The notes beneath the pieces are model-generated. The model did no database searches and was not told where the DNA came from. It saw nothing but the letters and a program-made list of their open reading frames with translations. 61,265 bases of DNA from Brevibacterium gallinarum (GTDB lineage: Bacteria > Actinomycetota > Actinomycetes > Actinomycetales > Brevibacteriaceae). Shown piece after piece: positions 1 to 8,217 of this stretch (its first letter is position 1; each line of letters begins with the position of its first letter). The stretch lies in contig NZ_JACSPY010000015.1 in the NCBI RefSeq assembly GCF_014836885.1, positions 1-61,265 of the forward strand. Direction: 5' to 3'. The translations under genes and the position numbers were made by a program.

Positions 1-82
1 CAATCAGCATCGAGCCCACACCGCTATCGGAGGCCTCACCCCAGCCGACCGCGTTCACAACCTCACGGGGAACTACATCTAG
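1..82 (+). mobile_element. 3' end of an IS481-type transposase (cut by window edge)
   Basis: Reading from base 2 gives 26 codons ending in TAG at 80-82. The peptide contains HRAHTAIGG, then TPADRV and NLTGNY. This is the usual C-terminal tail of IS481/IS3-type DDE transposases, whose pattern is HHRxHTALGG followed by PxxRVNN. Only the tail is visible, so it cannot be said whether the element is intact. A second, degraded IS481-type gene lies at 35.8-36.6 kb. The IS boundary after the stop codon is not evident. Confidence 0.65.
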
Positions 83-86
83 AAGG

Positions 87-311
87 ATGCACGTGTGGGC
101 CCAGATGGTAGAGGGGTTCTCAGGACAAGTCGGGGAGAACTTCAAACAGGATTCAGGAGACCACGTCATTCAGAGGTTTGCCCGCGCTCTGTCTGAGCTG
201 TACGCTCATGAGGATGGCGGAACGACTCCGCCAGCGCATTTGAACGCCGAGTTCGAGACCCTGTGGATCCAGGTAGATGCGGCTCTAGGACCGACAGAGG
301 AGACTGAATGA
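87..311 (+). CDS. Small hypothetical protein next to an IS end
   Basis: This is a 74-residue acidic protein that I do not recognise. The start is uncertain. ATG at 87 directly abuts an AGAAGG sequence, too close for a normal ribosome binding site, and an internal ATG lies at 108. It begins only 4 bp after the stop of the IS481-type transposase, so its true 5' end may have been removed by the insertion. Its stop overlaps the ATG of the next gene by 4 bp (ATGA), which argues that the two are translated together. The C-terminal part contains an aromatic LWIQVDAAL stretch. No function is inferred. Confidence 0.4.
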   Translation: MHVWAQMVEGFSGQVGENFKQDSGDHVIQRFARALSELYAHEDGGTTPPAHLNAEFETLWIQVDAALGPTEETE

Positions 312-571
312 GCGGGATCAAGCATTTCTTGCTCGTCTTTGACCATGCCAAAGACGAGCTCATTGAGCAACTCGACTTCGGCGATGACGCCGAGCGCGCT
401 GTCGAAGAATATGCCGTTCGCGAAGCCAAGTACCGTGATTCGAGCTCAGTCGATATCGTCCTTGTCGGGTCTGACTCGATCGAAACGGTCAAGGTCACAC
501 ACAGCACGTACTTTGAAGGATTCAATCGAGGATCTAGAAACCGAATCCTGGATAGGTTGCTCTCCAGCTGA
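308..571 (+). CDS. Small hypothetical protein
   Basis: This is an 87-residue protein beginning MSGIKHFLLVFDH. It has alternating charged and hydrophobic segments compatible with a small alpha/beta fold and no visible signal peptide or membrane segment. It overlaps the preceding small gene by 4 bp, so the two probably form an operon. I recall proteins of this appearance as uncharacterised in actinobacteria, but I cannot name a family. It converges on the LysR gene, whose stop is 66 bp downstream. Confidence 0.5.
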   Translation: MSGIKHFLLVFDHAKDELIEQLDFGDDAERAVEEYAVREAKYRDSSSVDIVLVGSDSIETVKVTHSTYFEGFNRGSRNRILDRLLSS

Positions 572-636
572 TACGCAGGCCGCCCCGCAGCCACGTTGAG
601 CCGGGGTGGCCCAGTATTTCGAGCCGAGGCACGCTG

Positions 637-1566
637 CTACTCCTCGTGGATGAGCGCGAGGAAGTCCGCAGCCGCCCCGCGCAGCCTGTGACCCTTCGCC
701 CACAGCGCGTGCAGTTGCCGGTCGAGCCGGACGTCGTCAGCCACCGGAATCTCGACGAGGCTGCCGGTGCGCAGCTCGGACTCGACGGCCAGCCGTGAGA
801 TCGCCGCTGGTGCCAGCCCGGCGAGCGCGGCGACCTTGACTGCGGCGTTCGACGGAAACGCCGCGGCCACCTGCACTCCCCCGGCCGCCGCCAGTGCCGC
901 GTCGATGACGCCGCGGGTGCCTGAGCCCTCCTCCCGGACCACGAGCGGACGCGCCGCCAGTGCGGTGGCGGACACGACCTCGGGACCGGCCCACTGCGCC
1001 GCGATGGCGGGTGTGGCGACGATGACCAGCGCGTCGGTGCCGATGAGACGCGCGGTGAGGTCCTCGGGCACCTCAGCCGATTCGATCAGCCCGATGTCGC
1101 AGCTGCCCTCGCGGACCGTGGCGCACACCGCTGTCGTATTGCCGATGCTCATGCCGACATCGGCGTTGGGGTGGGCGGCGCGGAAGCGCTCGAGCCAGCG
1201 CGGCAGCAGATGCTCGGCGATCGTCATCGACGCACTCACCCGCACGCGCGCGCCGACCTCCCGGCGCAGTGCGGCCATCCCGGAGAGCAGGTGATCATAG
1301 CCGGTCATGATCTCGGCGGCCCAGGCTGCCAGTGCCTGCCCCTGCGGGGTGAGCGTGGTGCCGCGCGGGCTGCGGTTGAGCAGCGGGATGCCGGATTCGC
1401 GTTCGAAGGTGCGCAGCATCCGCGAGGCGTTGGGCTGCGCGAGGTTGAGAGCGCGGGCGGCCTGGCCGATCGAGGTGGTGTGCCGGTCGAGTTCGACGAG
1501 CAGGGCCAGCACCTGCGGGTCAGGCAGGCGGCCGGCTGGCGGGTGCACGGCATCGGGCGAGGTCAT
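637..1566 (-). CDS. LysR-family transcriptional regulator
   Basis: The 309-residue protein has an N-terminal winged helix-turn-helix at about residues 18-80. The pattern is seen in VELDRHTTSIGQAARALNLAQ followed by PNASRMLRTFERESG (split here), and then LLNRSPRGTTLTPQG. A periplasmic-binding-like effector domain fills residues 95-305, with the typical VRVSASMTIAEHLLPRWL and IGLIESAEVP strings. It is transcribed divergently from a YeiH-family transporter, with about 100 bp between the starts. This is the classic arrangement of a LysR regulator and its target. The effector is unknown. Because YeiH proteins are annotated as sulfate or sulfur-compound exporters, a sulfur-related ligand is possible but only inferred. 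Confidence 0.9.
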   Translation of the reverse strand: MTSPDAVHPPAGRLPDPQVLALLVELDRHTTSIGQAARALNLAQPNASRMLRTFERESGIPLLNRSPRGTTLTPQGQALAAWAAEIMTGYDHLLSGMAALRREVGARVRVSASMTIAEHLLPRWLERFRAAHPNADVGMSIGNTTAVCATVREGSCDIGLIESAEVPEDLTARLIGTDALVIVATPAIAAQWAGPEVVSATALAARPLVVREEGSGTRGVIDAALAAAGGVQVAAAFPSNAAVKVAALAGLAPAAISRLAVESELRTGSLVEIPVADDVRLDRQLHALWAKGHRLRGAAADFLALIHEE

Positions 1567-1593
1567 GGTCTCAAGTGTGCGCCCGAAGCCCGG

Positions 1594-1612
1594 TCATATC
1601 AAGTTCATATGA
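1594..1612. promoter_or_regulatory. Candidate LysR-regulator box in the divergent promoter
   Basis: The inverted repeat TCATAT-N7-ATATGA lies between the divergent lysR-type gene and the yeiH-type gene. It contains the T-N11-A core (T1597, A1609) expected of LysR-type binding sites. The location is right for autoregulation and for control of the transporter. The symmetry is seen directly; binding is inferred. Confidence 0.45.
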
Positions 1613-1669
1613 GGGTGGGACGGAACTGGGGTCTACTGGCGGCTCGCCGGCTCCCCCAGAGTTGAGGGT

Positions 1670-2791
1670 ATGGCAGAACACAGCGACTCGACGACTCACC
1701 GGGCTGGCGCCACCGCCCCGCCGGCACGCCCATCCCAGACCAGCCCGGCCGCCCCGCACGGGCCGGGCCGCAGGCTCACCGACCACCGCCTCGGGAAGTT
1801 CCTCCCCGGGCTTGCCGTGTGCGCTGCGGCCACGCCGGTGGCGATGGGGATCGCGCACTTCGTGCCGCTGGCCTCCGCGCTGCTCATCGCGATCATCCTC
1901 GGCATCGTGCTGCGCAACGTGATGGGCGAGCTGCCGGGATCGTGGGCCCCGGGCATGCAGTTCTCCGCGAAGAAGGTCCTGCGTCTGGGCATCATCCTGC
2001 TCGGCGCGCAGCTGGTGCTCGGTGACATCATGTCGCTGGGCTGGAAGCTGATCCTCGTCGTCATCGCCGTCGTCGCCATCGGCATGCTCGGCACGATCGG
2101 GCTCGGCCGTGCGCTCGGCATGGGCCGGGATCTGTCGCTGCTCATCGGCTGCGGCTTCTCGATCTGCGGTGCCGCCGCGATCGCCGGCGTCGAGTCGACG
2201 GTGCGCGCCCGCAAGGAGGACGTCGCCGCAGCGATCGCCCTCGTCGTGCTCTTCGGCACCCTCATGATCGCCGCCGTCCCGCTCCTCGCCGGCCTGCTGG
2301 GCCTGGGTGAGGAGACCGCCGGCATGTGGGCCGGTGCCTCAACCCATGAGGTCGCCCAGGTTGTGGCGATCGGCGGGATCATCGGGCCCGAGGCGCTCAA
2401 GGTCGCCGTTGTCGTCAAGCTCGCCCGTGTGCTCATGCTCGCCCCGATCGTGGCGATCCTTGCGATCTCGGTGCGCCGCTCCTCGGCTTCGTCCCTGACC
2501 CCGGGCCCGGACTCCGAGGTCAAGGCCGCCCGTCCGCCGCTGGTGCCGCTGTTCATCATCGGCTTCCTCGCCATGGCGATCATCCGCACGCTCGGCTGGC
2601 TGCCCGACTGGGCCGTCACCACCGCCGGCATCGGCCAGACGATCGCGCTGACCGCGGCGATGTTCGCCCTCGGCTCCGGCGTGCACATCAAGTCGCTCAT
2701 CAGGCTCGGCTTCATGCCGGTGCTGCTGGCCACCCTGTCGACGCTCATCGTCGCCGGTGTTGCGGGTCTCGGCATCTGGCTGGCCGTCTGA
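1670..2791 (+). CDS. YeiH-family (UPF0324) putative sulfate exporter
   Basis: The 373-residue integral membrane protein has about 10 hydrophobic segments after a hydrophilic Pro/Ala-rich N-terminus of about 40 residues. Family hallmarks are visible: GFSICGAAAIAG near residue 160, the following VRARKED, and GASTHEVAQVVAIGG near residue 223. These match the conserved-hypothetical-698/YeiH family, annotated as putative sulfate exporters. It is divergent from a LysR regulator that probably controls it. A strong hairpin terminator follows 14 bp after the stop. The substrate is not demonstrated for most family members. Confidence 0.85.
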   Translation: MAEHSDSTTHRAGATAPPARPSQTSPAAPHGPGRRLTDHRLGKFLPGLAVCAAATPVAMGIAHFVPLASALLIAIILGIVLRNVMGELPGSWAPGMQFSAKKVLRLGIILLGAQLVLGDIMSLGWKLILVVIAVVAIGMLGTIGLGRALGMGRDLSLLIGCGFSICGAAAIAGVESTVRARKEDVAAAIALVVLFGTLMIAAVPLLAGLLGLGEETAGMWAGASTHEVAQVVAIGGIIGPEALKVAVVVKLARVLMLAPIVAILAISVRRSSASSLTPGPDSEVKAARPPLVPLFIIGFLAMAIIRTLGWLPDWAVTTAGIGQTIALTAAMFALGSGVHIKSLIRLGFMPVLLATLSTLIVAGVAGLGIWLAV

Positions 2792-2804
2792 GACTGCTGA
2801 CGCG

Positions 2805-2836
2805 GTGAGGCCCCGGGCGCATGTCCGGGGCCTCAC
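2805..2836. terminator. Bidirectional hairpin terminator between yeiH-type gene and MFS gene
   Basis: GTGAGGCCCCGG and CCGGGGCCTCAC form a perfect 12-bp stem around an 8-nt loop, in the 67-bp gap between two converging genes. No long T-run follows, which is common for actinobacterial terminators. Confidence 0.7.
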
Positions 2837-2858
2837 TGGCGCCTGGCGAGCCTACGGC

Positions 2859-4262
2859 TCAGCGGCGGGTGAGGGCTGGCCGGCGCGGTCCGCGCACCGC
2901 GCGGGCGGCCCGGCGGGCGTACAGTGCTGCGCGCAGGCCGATGAGCACGGTGGCCAGCAGCACGAATGAGGCCGAGAGGTTGATCCACAGGAATCCGCCG
3001 AGGCCGAGCACGGTGCCGGCGGTGGCGGCCATGAGCGCGCCGCCGAGGTTCATCGCCGAATCCGAGGCGCCCTGCAGGGTCAGCTTCGCCCGCGCGGGCA
3101 CGCTGGCGCTCAGCAGCGCCGAACCGCCGATGAGCGTCATCGACCACGACACCCCGAGCAGGAACAGTGCGGTCGTCAGCAGCGGCATCGAGGACACCTC
3201 GCGCAGCGCATCGAGGACGCCGAGGATGATGGTGATGACGAAGCTGATGATGCCGGTGATGATGACGGTGAACGGGCCGTAGCGGTCGGCCATCCACCCG
3301 AACAGCGGAGACAGCCCGTACATGCCGGCGATGTGGATGCTGATGACGAGCCCGACCTCGCCCAGGTGGAAGCCGTGGTGGTCCATGTGCAGCGGCGTCA
3401 TGACCATGACGTTGGTCATCATCATCTGCCCGGCGACGATCGTGATGATGGCGAACAGCGGGACCGGCCGGGCGGCGACGAACCGCAGCGCGTCGACCAG
3501 GCCCAGCCGCGCCCCGACGGGCGGGCGCCGGTCATCGGCGGTCTCCCCCGCCTCGGGCGCGGTTACCCCCTTGCCCGAGGCGGTGATCTCCGGGCCCGAG
3601 TCGGTGGCCTCCGGGCCCGAGGCGGTGGTCTCCGCTGCCGGGGCAGGTGCCGTTCCGGCAGCGGCCGGGAGCTGGCTGGCCACGCGGCCGGGCAGCAGGG
3701 CCGTACACGCGACGGCAAGGGCGAAGCAGACCATCGAGATGACATACGGCCCGGCCAGCGGGTTGAGGCCGAGCTGCTCGCCGAGCCGGGCGCCAGGGGC
3801 AGTGAAGTTGGGCCCGAGCACCGAGCCGACGGTCGTGGCCCACACGACCAGCGACATCGCCCGGGCCGCGCGGGCCGGATCGGCGAGGTCGACGGCGGCG
3901 TAGCGGGCCTGCAGACCGGCAGCAGTCGCTGAGCCGCACATGAGCATGCCCGCCAGGAACAGCGGCAGCCAGGCGATGATGACGCCGGCGAGCACGACGA
4001 CCGTGCCGGCAGCGCCGATGCCGAAGCCCAGTGAGAGTGCGAAGCGGCGCCCGCGCGCTCCGGCGAGGGTGGCCAGCGGGTAGGAGATGAGCCCGGCGCC
4101 GAGGATGACGGCCATCTGCGCGAACCCGGCCATCTCGGTGCGCCCGGTGATCTGCTCGGCCAGCAGCCCGCCGACGGCGTATCCGGAGGCGATGCCGGCG
4201 CCGGCGAAGAGCTGGGCTCCGATGAGCTTGAGCTGGCTGCGGACCCGCGGCGAGACCGGCAT
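2859..4262 (-). CDS. MFS transporter
   Basis: The protein is 467 residues with 12 predicted hydrophobic segments split into two halves. The central hydrophilic loop at about residues 205-260 is unusually long and Ala/Gly/Glu/Thr-rich. It contains tandem SGPEAT-like heptads from a 21-bp DNA repeat. ATG at 4262 is preferred over the GTG two codons upstream because AAAGG lies 8 nt before it. The motif GWMADRYGP near the start of the second half is a typical MFS loop signature. The substrate is unknown; it could be a drug or metabolite exporter. It stands alone, converging on the yeiH-type gene. Confidence 0.85.
   Translation of the reverse strand: MPVSPRVRSQLKLIGAQLFAGAGIASGYAVGGLLAEQITGRTEMAGFAQMAVILGAGLISYPLATLAGARGRRFALSLGFGIGAAGTVVVLAGVIIAWLPLFLAGMLMCGSATAAGLQARYAAVDLADPARAARAMSLVVWATTVGSVLGPNFTAPGARLGEQLGLNPLAGPYVISMVCFALAVACTALLPGRVASQLPAAAGTAPAPAAETTASGPEATDSGPEITASGKGVTAPEAGETADDRRPPVGARLGLVDALRFVAARPVPLFAIITIVAGQMMMTNVMVMTPLHMDHHGFHLGEVGLVISIHIAGMYGLSPLFGWMADRYGPFTVIITGIISFVITIILGVLDALREVSSMPLLTTALFLLGVSWSMTLIGGSALLSASVPARAKLTLQGASDSAMNLGGALMAATAGTVLGLGGFLWINLSASFVLLATVLIGLRAALYARRAARAVRGPRRPALTRR
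3574..3636. repeat. Three tandem 21-bp units inside the MFS linker
   Basis: Units start at 3574, 3595 and 3616. Each begins with CCCGAGGCGGTG or a one-base variant and continues with a CTCCG segment. The period is exactly seven codons, so the transporter frame is kept. The 12-mer that starts each unit also recurs elsewhere in the window. Confidence 0.75.
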
Positions 4263-4413
4263 GCACACGACCTTTCAGATGCTGGGCGGCAGGCGGTGCC
4301 GCCGGGATTCCAGCGGATTCGCGCAGCGCTGAGCGGATCCGCCTGATGCCCTCCATCTTGGCATATGGCCCTCCCACCGGGCGGGACGTGTCAGCTCCGG
4401 TCTCAGCTCGGTC

Positions 4414-4854
4414 TCACAGCGGGGCTTTGAGGACCTTCATCGTGATGTGGGAGCTGACCCGTTCGACACCGTCGATGGCGGTGAGCACCTGGGAGATGAA
4501 GTGCTCGGCGGCCTCCAAGTCCTTCACGGCGATGCGCACGAGGTAGTCGGGGTTGCCGAACATGCGGCGCAGCTCGATGACCTCATCGCAGTCGATGAGC
4601 TCGCCTTCGAAGGTCTCGGCGATCTGCTTGGTCTTCGTGCCCATATCGACGTGGACGATGACCTCGCACGCCCGGTCGATCGCCGCCGGGTCGATGCGGG
4701 CGTGATAGCCGGTGATGATGCCCTCGGCCTCCAGCCGGCGGACCCGGCGCAGGCACGGTGAGGGGGTGAGCCCGACCCGGTCGGCCAGTTCGGTGTTGTT
4801 CAGCCGCCCATCCAGAACCAAGTGGTCGATGATGGCGCGATCAGTGGTATCCAT
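4414..4854 (-). CDS. Lrp/AsnC-family transcriptional regulator
   Basis: The 146-residue protein has an N-terminal helix-turn-helix, DRAIIDHLVLDGRLNNTELA followed by DRVGLTPSPCLRRVRRLE, and a C-terminal RAM ligand-binding domain from about residue 65. ATG at 4854 gives the normal family length; a longer reading would add 15 non-conserved residues. It is divergent from an EamA-family transporter, with 71 bp between the starts. Lrp proteins commonly control such amino-acid or metabolite exporters in response to an amino-acid ligand, so a regulator-exporter pair is likely but inferred. Confidence 0.9.
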   Translation of the reverse strand: MDTTDRAIIDHLVLDGRLNNTELADRVGLTPSPCLRRVRRLEAEGIITGYHARIDPAAIDRACEVIVHVDMGTKTKQIAETFEGELIDCDEVIELRRMFGNPDYLVRIAVKDLEAAEHFISQVLTAIDGVERVSSHITMKVLKAPL

Positions 4855-4925
4855 GAGTGAATCATGCCAAGATTCCCTGCTTGCGGGCAACAGCAGCAAT
4901 CGCGTGCCAGCCGATTTCTCCTACC

Positions 4926-5972
4926 ATGAGCCTCATGGCCCACTCCCCTGCACAGCACACGCTCGCGCCTGCTTCCCGCCTGCCGGTCTCGCCTGCCGCA
5001 CCTGCCGGTGAGCGCACCGACTGGGCCGGTGTCGCCTCGGTCGCCGCTGGTGCTGCCACCTGGGGAGTCGGCGCCGGTGTTGCCGGCTTCATCTTCGCGG
5101 TCTCGACGATGTCTGCTGCGACCGTGACGTTCTGGCGGTTCCTTGCCGCCGGCATCATCCTCGCTCTTGCCTACGAAGCCCGCCGTGTGTTCTCACCGGC
5201 GCGCCACGGCGGGAAGCCGAGTCTGCTGGCGATCATGCACCGGCACGGCTTCGCCCTCATCATCATCGGCTCAGCACTCGCCGCCGCCCAGTCGCTGATG
5301 TACGCCTCGGTCGCCTCCCTCGGCGCCGGCCTCGGCACGATCGTGCCGCTGGCGGTGAGCCCGGTTGCGATGGCGGTGCTGTCGATGCCGCTGCTGCGCA
5401 CCCGTCTCAACCTCGCCGGCTGGCTCACGATGATCCCGCCGCTGGTCGCCATGGCCTGCGTCGTCGGGCTGACGAACGGAGCGACCGCCGCCGAGGTGTC
5501 GGTCATCGGCGTATGCCTGGCCGTCACCGCCGCCGCAGCACACGCACTCATGACGATCTCCTCGAAACGCCTGTCGACCGGCGGCACCTCGGTGTTCGGG
5601 ACGACGACGCTGACCTTCCTCATCGCCTCGGTCGCCCTCGCCCCGTTCGCAGCAGCCAACGGATTCCTCGGCCATACGGACCGGCCGTGGGCGGTCATCG
5701 GCTGCCTGGCTGTGCTGGCCGTTTTCGCCTCGGTGGTTGCCTATCCGCTGTTCTTCACCGGAGTCAAGCGCATCGCCGCGCCGGTGGCGGCGATCGTCAT
5801 GCTCGTCCAGCTCATCGTCGCGACCCTCATGGGCACGATCGTGCTCGGCGAGCCGATGCCGGCTGCCGCATGGCTGGCCCTGGCCGCACTCATCGCCGGC
5901 ATCATCATCCACACGCTCGCCGCCCGCAGCCTGCCGATGCGCCGGAACCGCGAACGTGTCGCGATGAGCTGA
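4926..5972 (+). CDS. EamA/DMT-family transporter
   Basis: The protein is about 348 residues with ten hydrophobic segments forming two EamA repeats, for example GVGAGVAGFIFAVSTMSAAT in the first half and AAPVAAIVMLVQLIVATLMG in the second. ATG at 4926 is chosen; the next ATG, at 4935, is also possible. It is divergent from an Lrp regulator. Family members export amino acids or other metabolites; the substrate here is unknown. The last 560 bp of this gene recur in decayed form at 7767-8211, beyond the AbiE operon. This copy looks intact. Confidence 0.85.
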   Translation: MSLMAHSPAQHTLAPASRLPVSPAAPAGERTDWAGVASVAAGAATWGVGAGVAGFIFAVSTMSAATVTFWRFLAAGIILALAYEARRVFSPARHGGKPSLLAIMHRHGFALIIIGSALAAAQSLMYASVASLGAGLGTIVPLAVSPVAMAVLSMPLLRTRLNLAGWLTMIPPLVAMACVVGLTNGATAAEVSVIGVCLAVTAAAAHALMTISSKRLSTGGTSVFGTTTLTFLIASVALAPFAAANGFLGHTDRPWAVIGCLAVLAVFASVVAYPLFFTGVKRIAAPVAAIVMLVQLIVATLMGTIVLGEPMPAAAWLALAALIAGIIIHTLAARSLPMRRNRERVAMS

Positions 5973-6110
5973 AGTCGACTACGGGCTGGCGATAGAGGCG
6001 ACACGCAGTTCAGCGCACCGGTCACGGTCAAAGCCGGGAGGCAGATCGGAACGGGCAGCCGCTCGAATCAAGCGCCGCATGATCCGCTGGCCCTCGCGCT
6101 GCACACGCTG

Positions 6111-7118
6111 TCATCTATAGCCATTCTCGGCCGAGTCCGTACCCGTTCGTTCACTGGTCTTCTCCCCTTCAATGAGGCTCGACGAACTATTCAGTGCACG
6201 CTCAACACTTGCCGAAGTTGGTTCTTCCCAGGCTTGAGAAGAAAAGTTCCAATGCAATCGGTCTGTATTGCCTGCGAGGACCGGCTCGACGAAGTCCAAA
6301 CATGTTGCGAGCAGGTCTTCGAATCTCACTGGGGTCGACTGCTCGATCCTCTGCTTCTTTCGCCAGACTTGCCACTTGCGCTGTGCGAATGCTGGCATCT
6401 GAGACAGCAGCGGACCAAGCGGTTCCAGCTCAACCTGCCGGTAGCGGGCGACAACACCGATTGCTTCCTGTAGGTCCGCACCTGAGACGACTCGGGAGCG
6501 GGCAATGGCGGCGATGTCCGTGAAGTCTCGCCAACGGGTGTTCTGCTCTCCTCTTTCGAGGGCGGTGACGATCTTCTCTGCGAGAACCATGTGGTCCGGG
6601 TATCCCAGGAGATGCAGCGTGCCGCCCAATAGGAGCGGCAGGACCGCCTCTGCGGGTGCAGGCCAGATGGGGTCCCCGAAGTTCACGTCGATATGCAGCG
6701 CAACCTGCGCGGTCGCCAACTGTGCGGTCACTTTGACTCGCACACCGTTGTAGTCGGCTTCATCACGGATTCGCTCTCCGTTGACGGAATCGAGATCGAA
6801 CTCGAGCCCGTCATCGCGGCGAACGGCAAGGATGCTCATGACACGTCTTTCTACCTCGGGGATATCGTTGGTGAACCCTCGCGCCGCGAAGTCGATATCC
6901 CTGGTTGGTCGCCGATCAGCAAAGGCCGCCATGAGCACGCCACCTTTAAGGACGAAGTCTGTGGCAGATTCGGACGAGGCAAGTCGGGCTAAGAAGCCTT
7001 CCAGCGCGTACAGGGTGATGTACTCCGCTGGGTCACGGTTCTGCCGCCTGGCGAGGTTACGGAGGTCGTTGTACGCGCGCCCCGCTGGGGTATCTCTGGA
7101 GGGCGTTGGCGGAGTCAC
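6111..7118 (-). CDS. abiEii: AbiEii/AbiGii-type nucleotidyltransferase toxin
   Basis: The 335-residue protein carries the nucleotidyltransferase signature of AbiEii toxins: FVLKGGVLMA near residue 58, then RPTRDIDFAARG near residue 70, giving the KGG and DxD-type metal-binding motifs. A further family string, LAEKIVTALERGEQNTRWRD, lies in the middle. It starts with GTG overlapping the stop of abiEi by 4 bp (GTGA), so the pair is translationally coupled. In type IV AbiE systems the toxin blocks growth after phage infection and the antitoxin does not bind it. Base composition is lower in G+C than the neighbouring transporter genes, consistent with transfer. Confidence 0.88.
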   Translation of the reverse strand: MTPPTPSRDTPAGRAYNDLRNLARRQNRDPAEYITLYALEGFLARLASSESATDFVLKGGVLMAAFADRRPTRDIDFAARGFTNDIPEVERRVMSILAVRRDDGLEFDLDSVNGERIRDEADYNGVRVKVTAQLATAQVALHIDVNFGDPIWPAPAEAVLPLLLGGTLHLLGYPDHMVLAEKIVTALERGEQNTRWRDFTDIAAIARSRVVSGADLQEAIGVVARYRQVELEPLGPLLSQMPAFAQRKWQVWRKKQRIEQSTPVRFEDLLATCLDFVEPVLAGNTDRLHWNFSSQAWEEPTSASVERALNSSSSLIEGEKTSERTGTDSAENGYR

Positions 7119-7693
7119 AGGAGCACCTCCAAAGCGTGACGGATCCGAGGGAGCGCCTTCGGGAACGAGCCCGCAACCTTCAGCAGACCTGCTGGCGTGT
7201 TGCCTCGCTGCCGCAGCCAGCGTCGAAGCGACTCATACGCAACGTCGCTGCCTTCTTGGTGCATGAGCCGAAAAGCGTCAACGATGGTCCGCTCTGCGGA
7301 GTAGATCGCAACCCTGGCTCCTCCTCCCGCGTCGGCATATTCACGTCCGATCGCGAAAGTAGCCGGGTCGAAGCTATGCCAGCTCACATTCGAGAGGCCG
7401 GCGGGCTGGTGAGTTCCGCGCGGCAGCGCTATGTCGGAACCGAACGGGATCGCGTCGCTGAGCTCGTGGTGCACAAGAGCGCTCGTCAGACATAGCGTCG
7501 CGTCGTGACGAAGCGCGGTTGCCGCAGCAAGCACGGTGAGCGCAGGCTCAAGGACGTCGGGACACACATAGACTCCCCGCCCCACCCGTTCGATCTCGTC
7601 GCGATCGAGCAAGGAGTACACCTGATCCTTGGTGAAACCCGCCGCGCGAGCGTCCCCGAGCGTGAAGGCTGGCCCAAGTTCGCGTGTTGGCAT
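7115..7693 (-). CDS. abiEi: AbiEi-type antitoxin / transcriptional repressor
   Basis: The 192-residue protein has an N-terminal winged helix, FTLGDARAAGFTKDQVYSLL followed by IERVGRGVYVCP, and a C-terminal antitoxin domain with ALRHDATLCLTSALVHHELS and YSAERTIVDAFRLMHQEG. This is the AbiEi pattern. An AGGAGG sequence 6 nt before ATG 7693 supports the start. Known AbiEi proteins repress their own promoter through inverted repeats; two such repeats lie just upstream at 7709-7736. The toxin gene follows with a 4-bp overlap. Confidence 0.88.
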   Translation of the reverse strand: MPTRELGPAFTLGDARAAGFTKDQVYSLLDRDEIERVGRGVYVCPDVLEPALTVLAAATALRHDATLCLTSALVHHELSDAIPFGSDIALPRGTHQPAGLSNVSWHSFDPATFAIGREYADAGGGARVAIYSAERTIVDAFRLMHQEGSDVAYESLRRWLRQRGNTPAGLLKVAGSFPKALPRIRHALEVLL

Positions 7694-7708
7694 CCGAGCC
7701 TCCTAACT

Positions 7709-7736
7709 CTTGACACATCAAGTGTACCTGTACAGG
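7709..7736. promoter_or_regulatory. Candidate AbiEi operator
   Basis: Two inverted repeats sit in the abiE promoter region. One is CTTGA-CACA-TCAAG (7709-7722) and the other is the perfect palindrome CCTGTACAGG (7727-7736). Both lie 15-45 bp upstream of the abiEi start, where autoregulation by AbiEi would act. Confidence 0.45.
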
Positions 7737-7766
7737 GTTAGGCGGACAAAGCATGTGCGCATCACG

Positions 7767-8211
7767 TCGCCGGCTGGCTGACGATGGTCCCGCCGCTGGT
7801 CACCATGGCCTGTGTCGTCGGGCTGACGAACGGGGCGACCGCCTCCGAGGTGTGGGTCATCGGCGTGTGCCTGGCCGTCACTGCCGCTGCCGCACACGCA
7901 CTCATGACGATTTCGTCGAAGCGTCTGTCGACCGGCGGCACCTCGGTATTCGGGACGACGACGCTGACGTTCCTCGTTGCCTATCCGCTGTTCTTCACCG
8001 GAGTCACACGCATCGCCGCGCCGGTGGCGGCGATCGTCATGCTCGTCCAGCTCATCGTCGTCACCCTCAGGGCACGATCGTGCTCGGCGAGCCGATGCCG
8101 GCTGCCGCATGGCTGGCCCTGGCCGCACTCATCGCCGGCATCATCATCCACACGCTCGCCGCCCGCAGCCTGCCGATGCGCCGGAACCGCGAACGCGTCG
8201 CGATCGGTTGA
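7767..8211 (+). pseudogene. Decayed partial copy of the upstream EamA transporter gene
   Basis: This segment is closely similar to 5413-5972, the 3' half of the EamA gene at 4926. It has no start region. A 114-bp in-frame deletion (38 codons, missing bases equivalent to 5622-5735) and a one-base deletion near 8069 that shifts the frame make it non-functional. Similarity begins abruptly at 7767, just beyond the abiE promoter, and ends at the stop codon. It directly abuts the convergent acetyltransferase gene. Confidence 0.88.
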
Positions 8212-8217
8212 GGCCCC

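Noticed and set aside
2339..2836. Minus-strand frames over the yeiH-type gene and similar long frames elsewhere
   Set aside because: They are Arg/His/Asp-rich shadows without motifs opposite well-supported genes.
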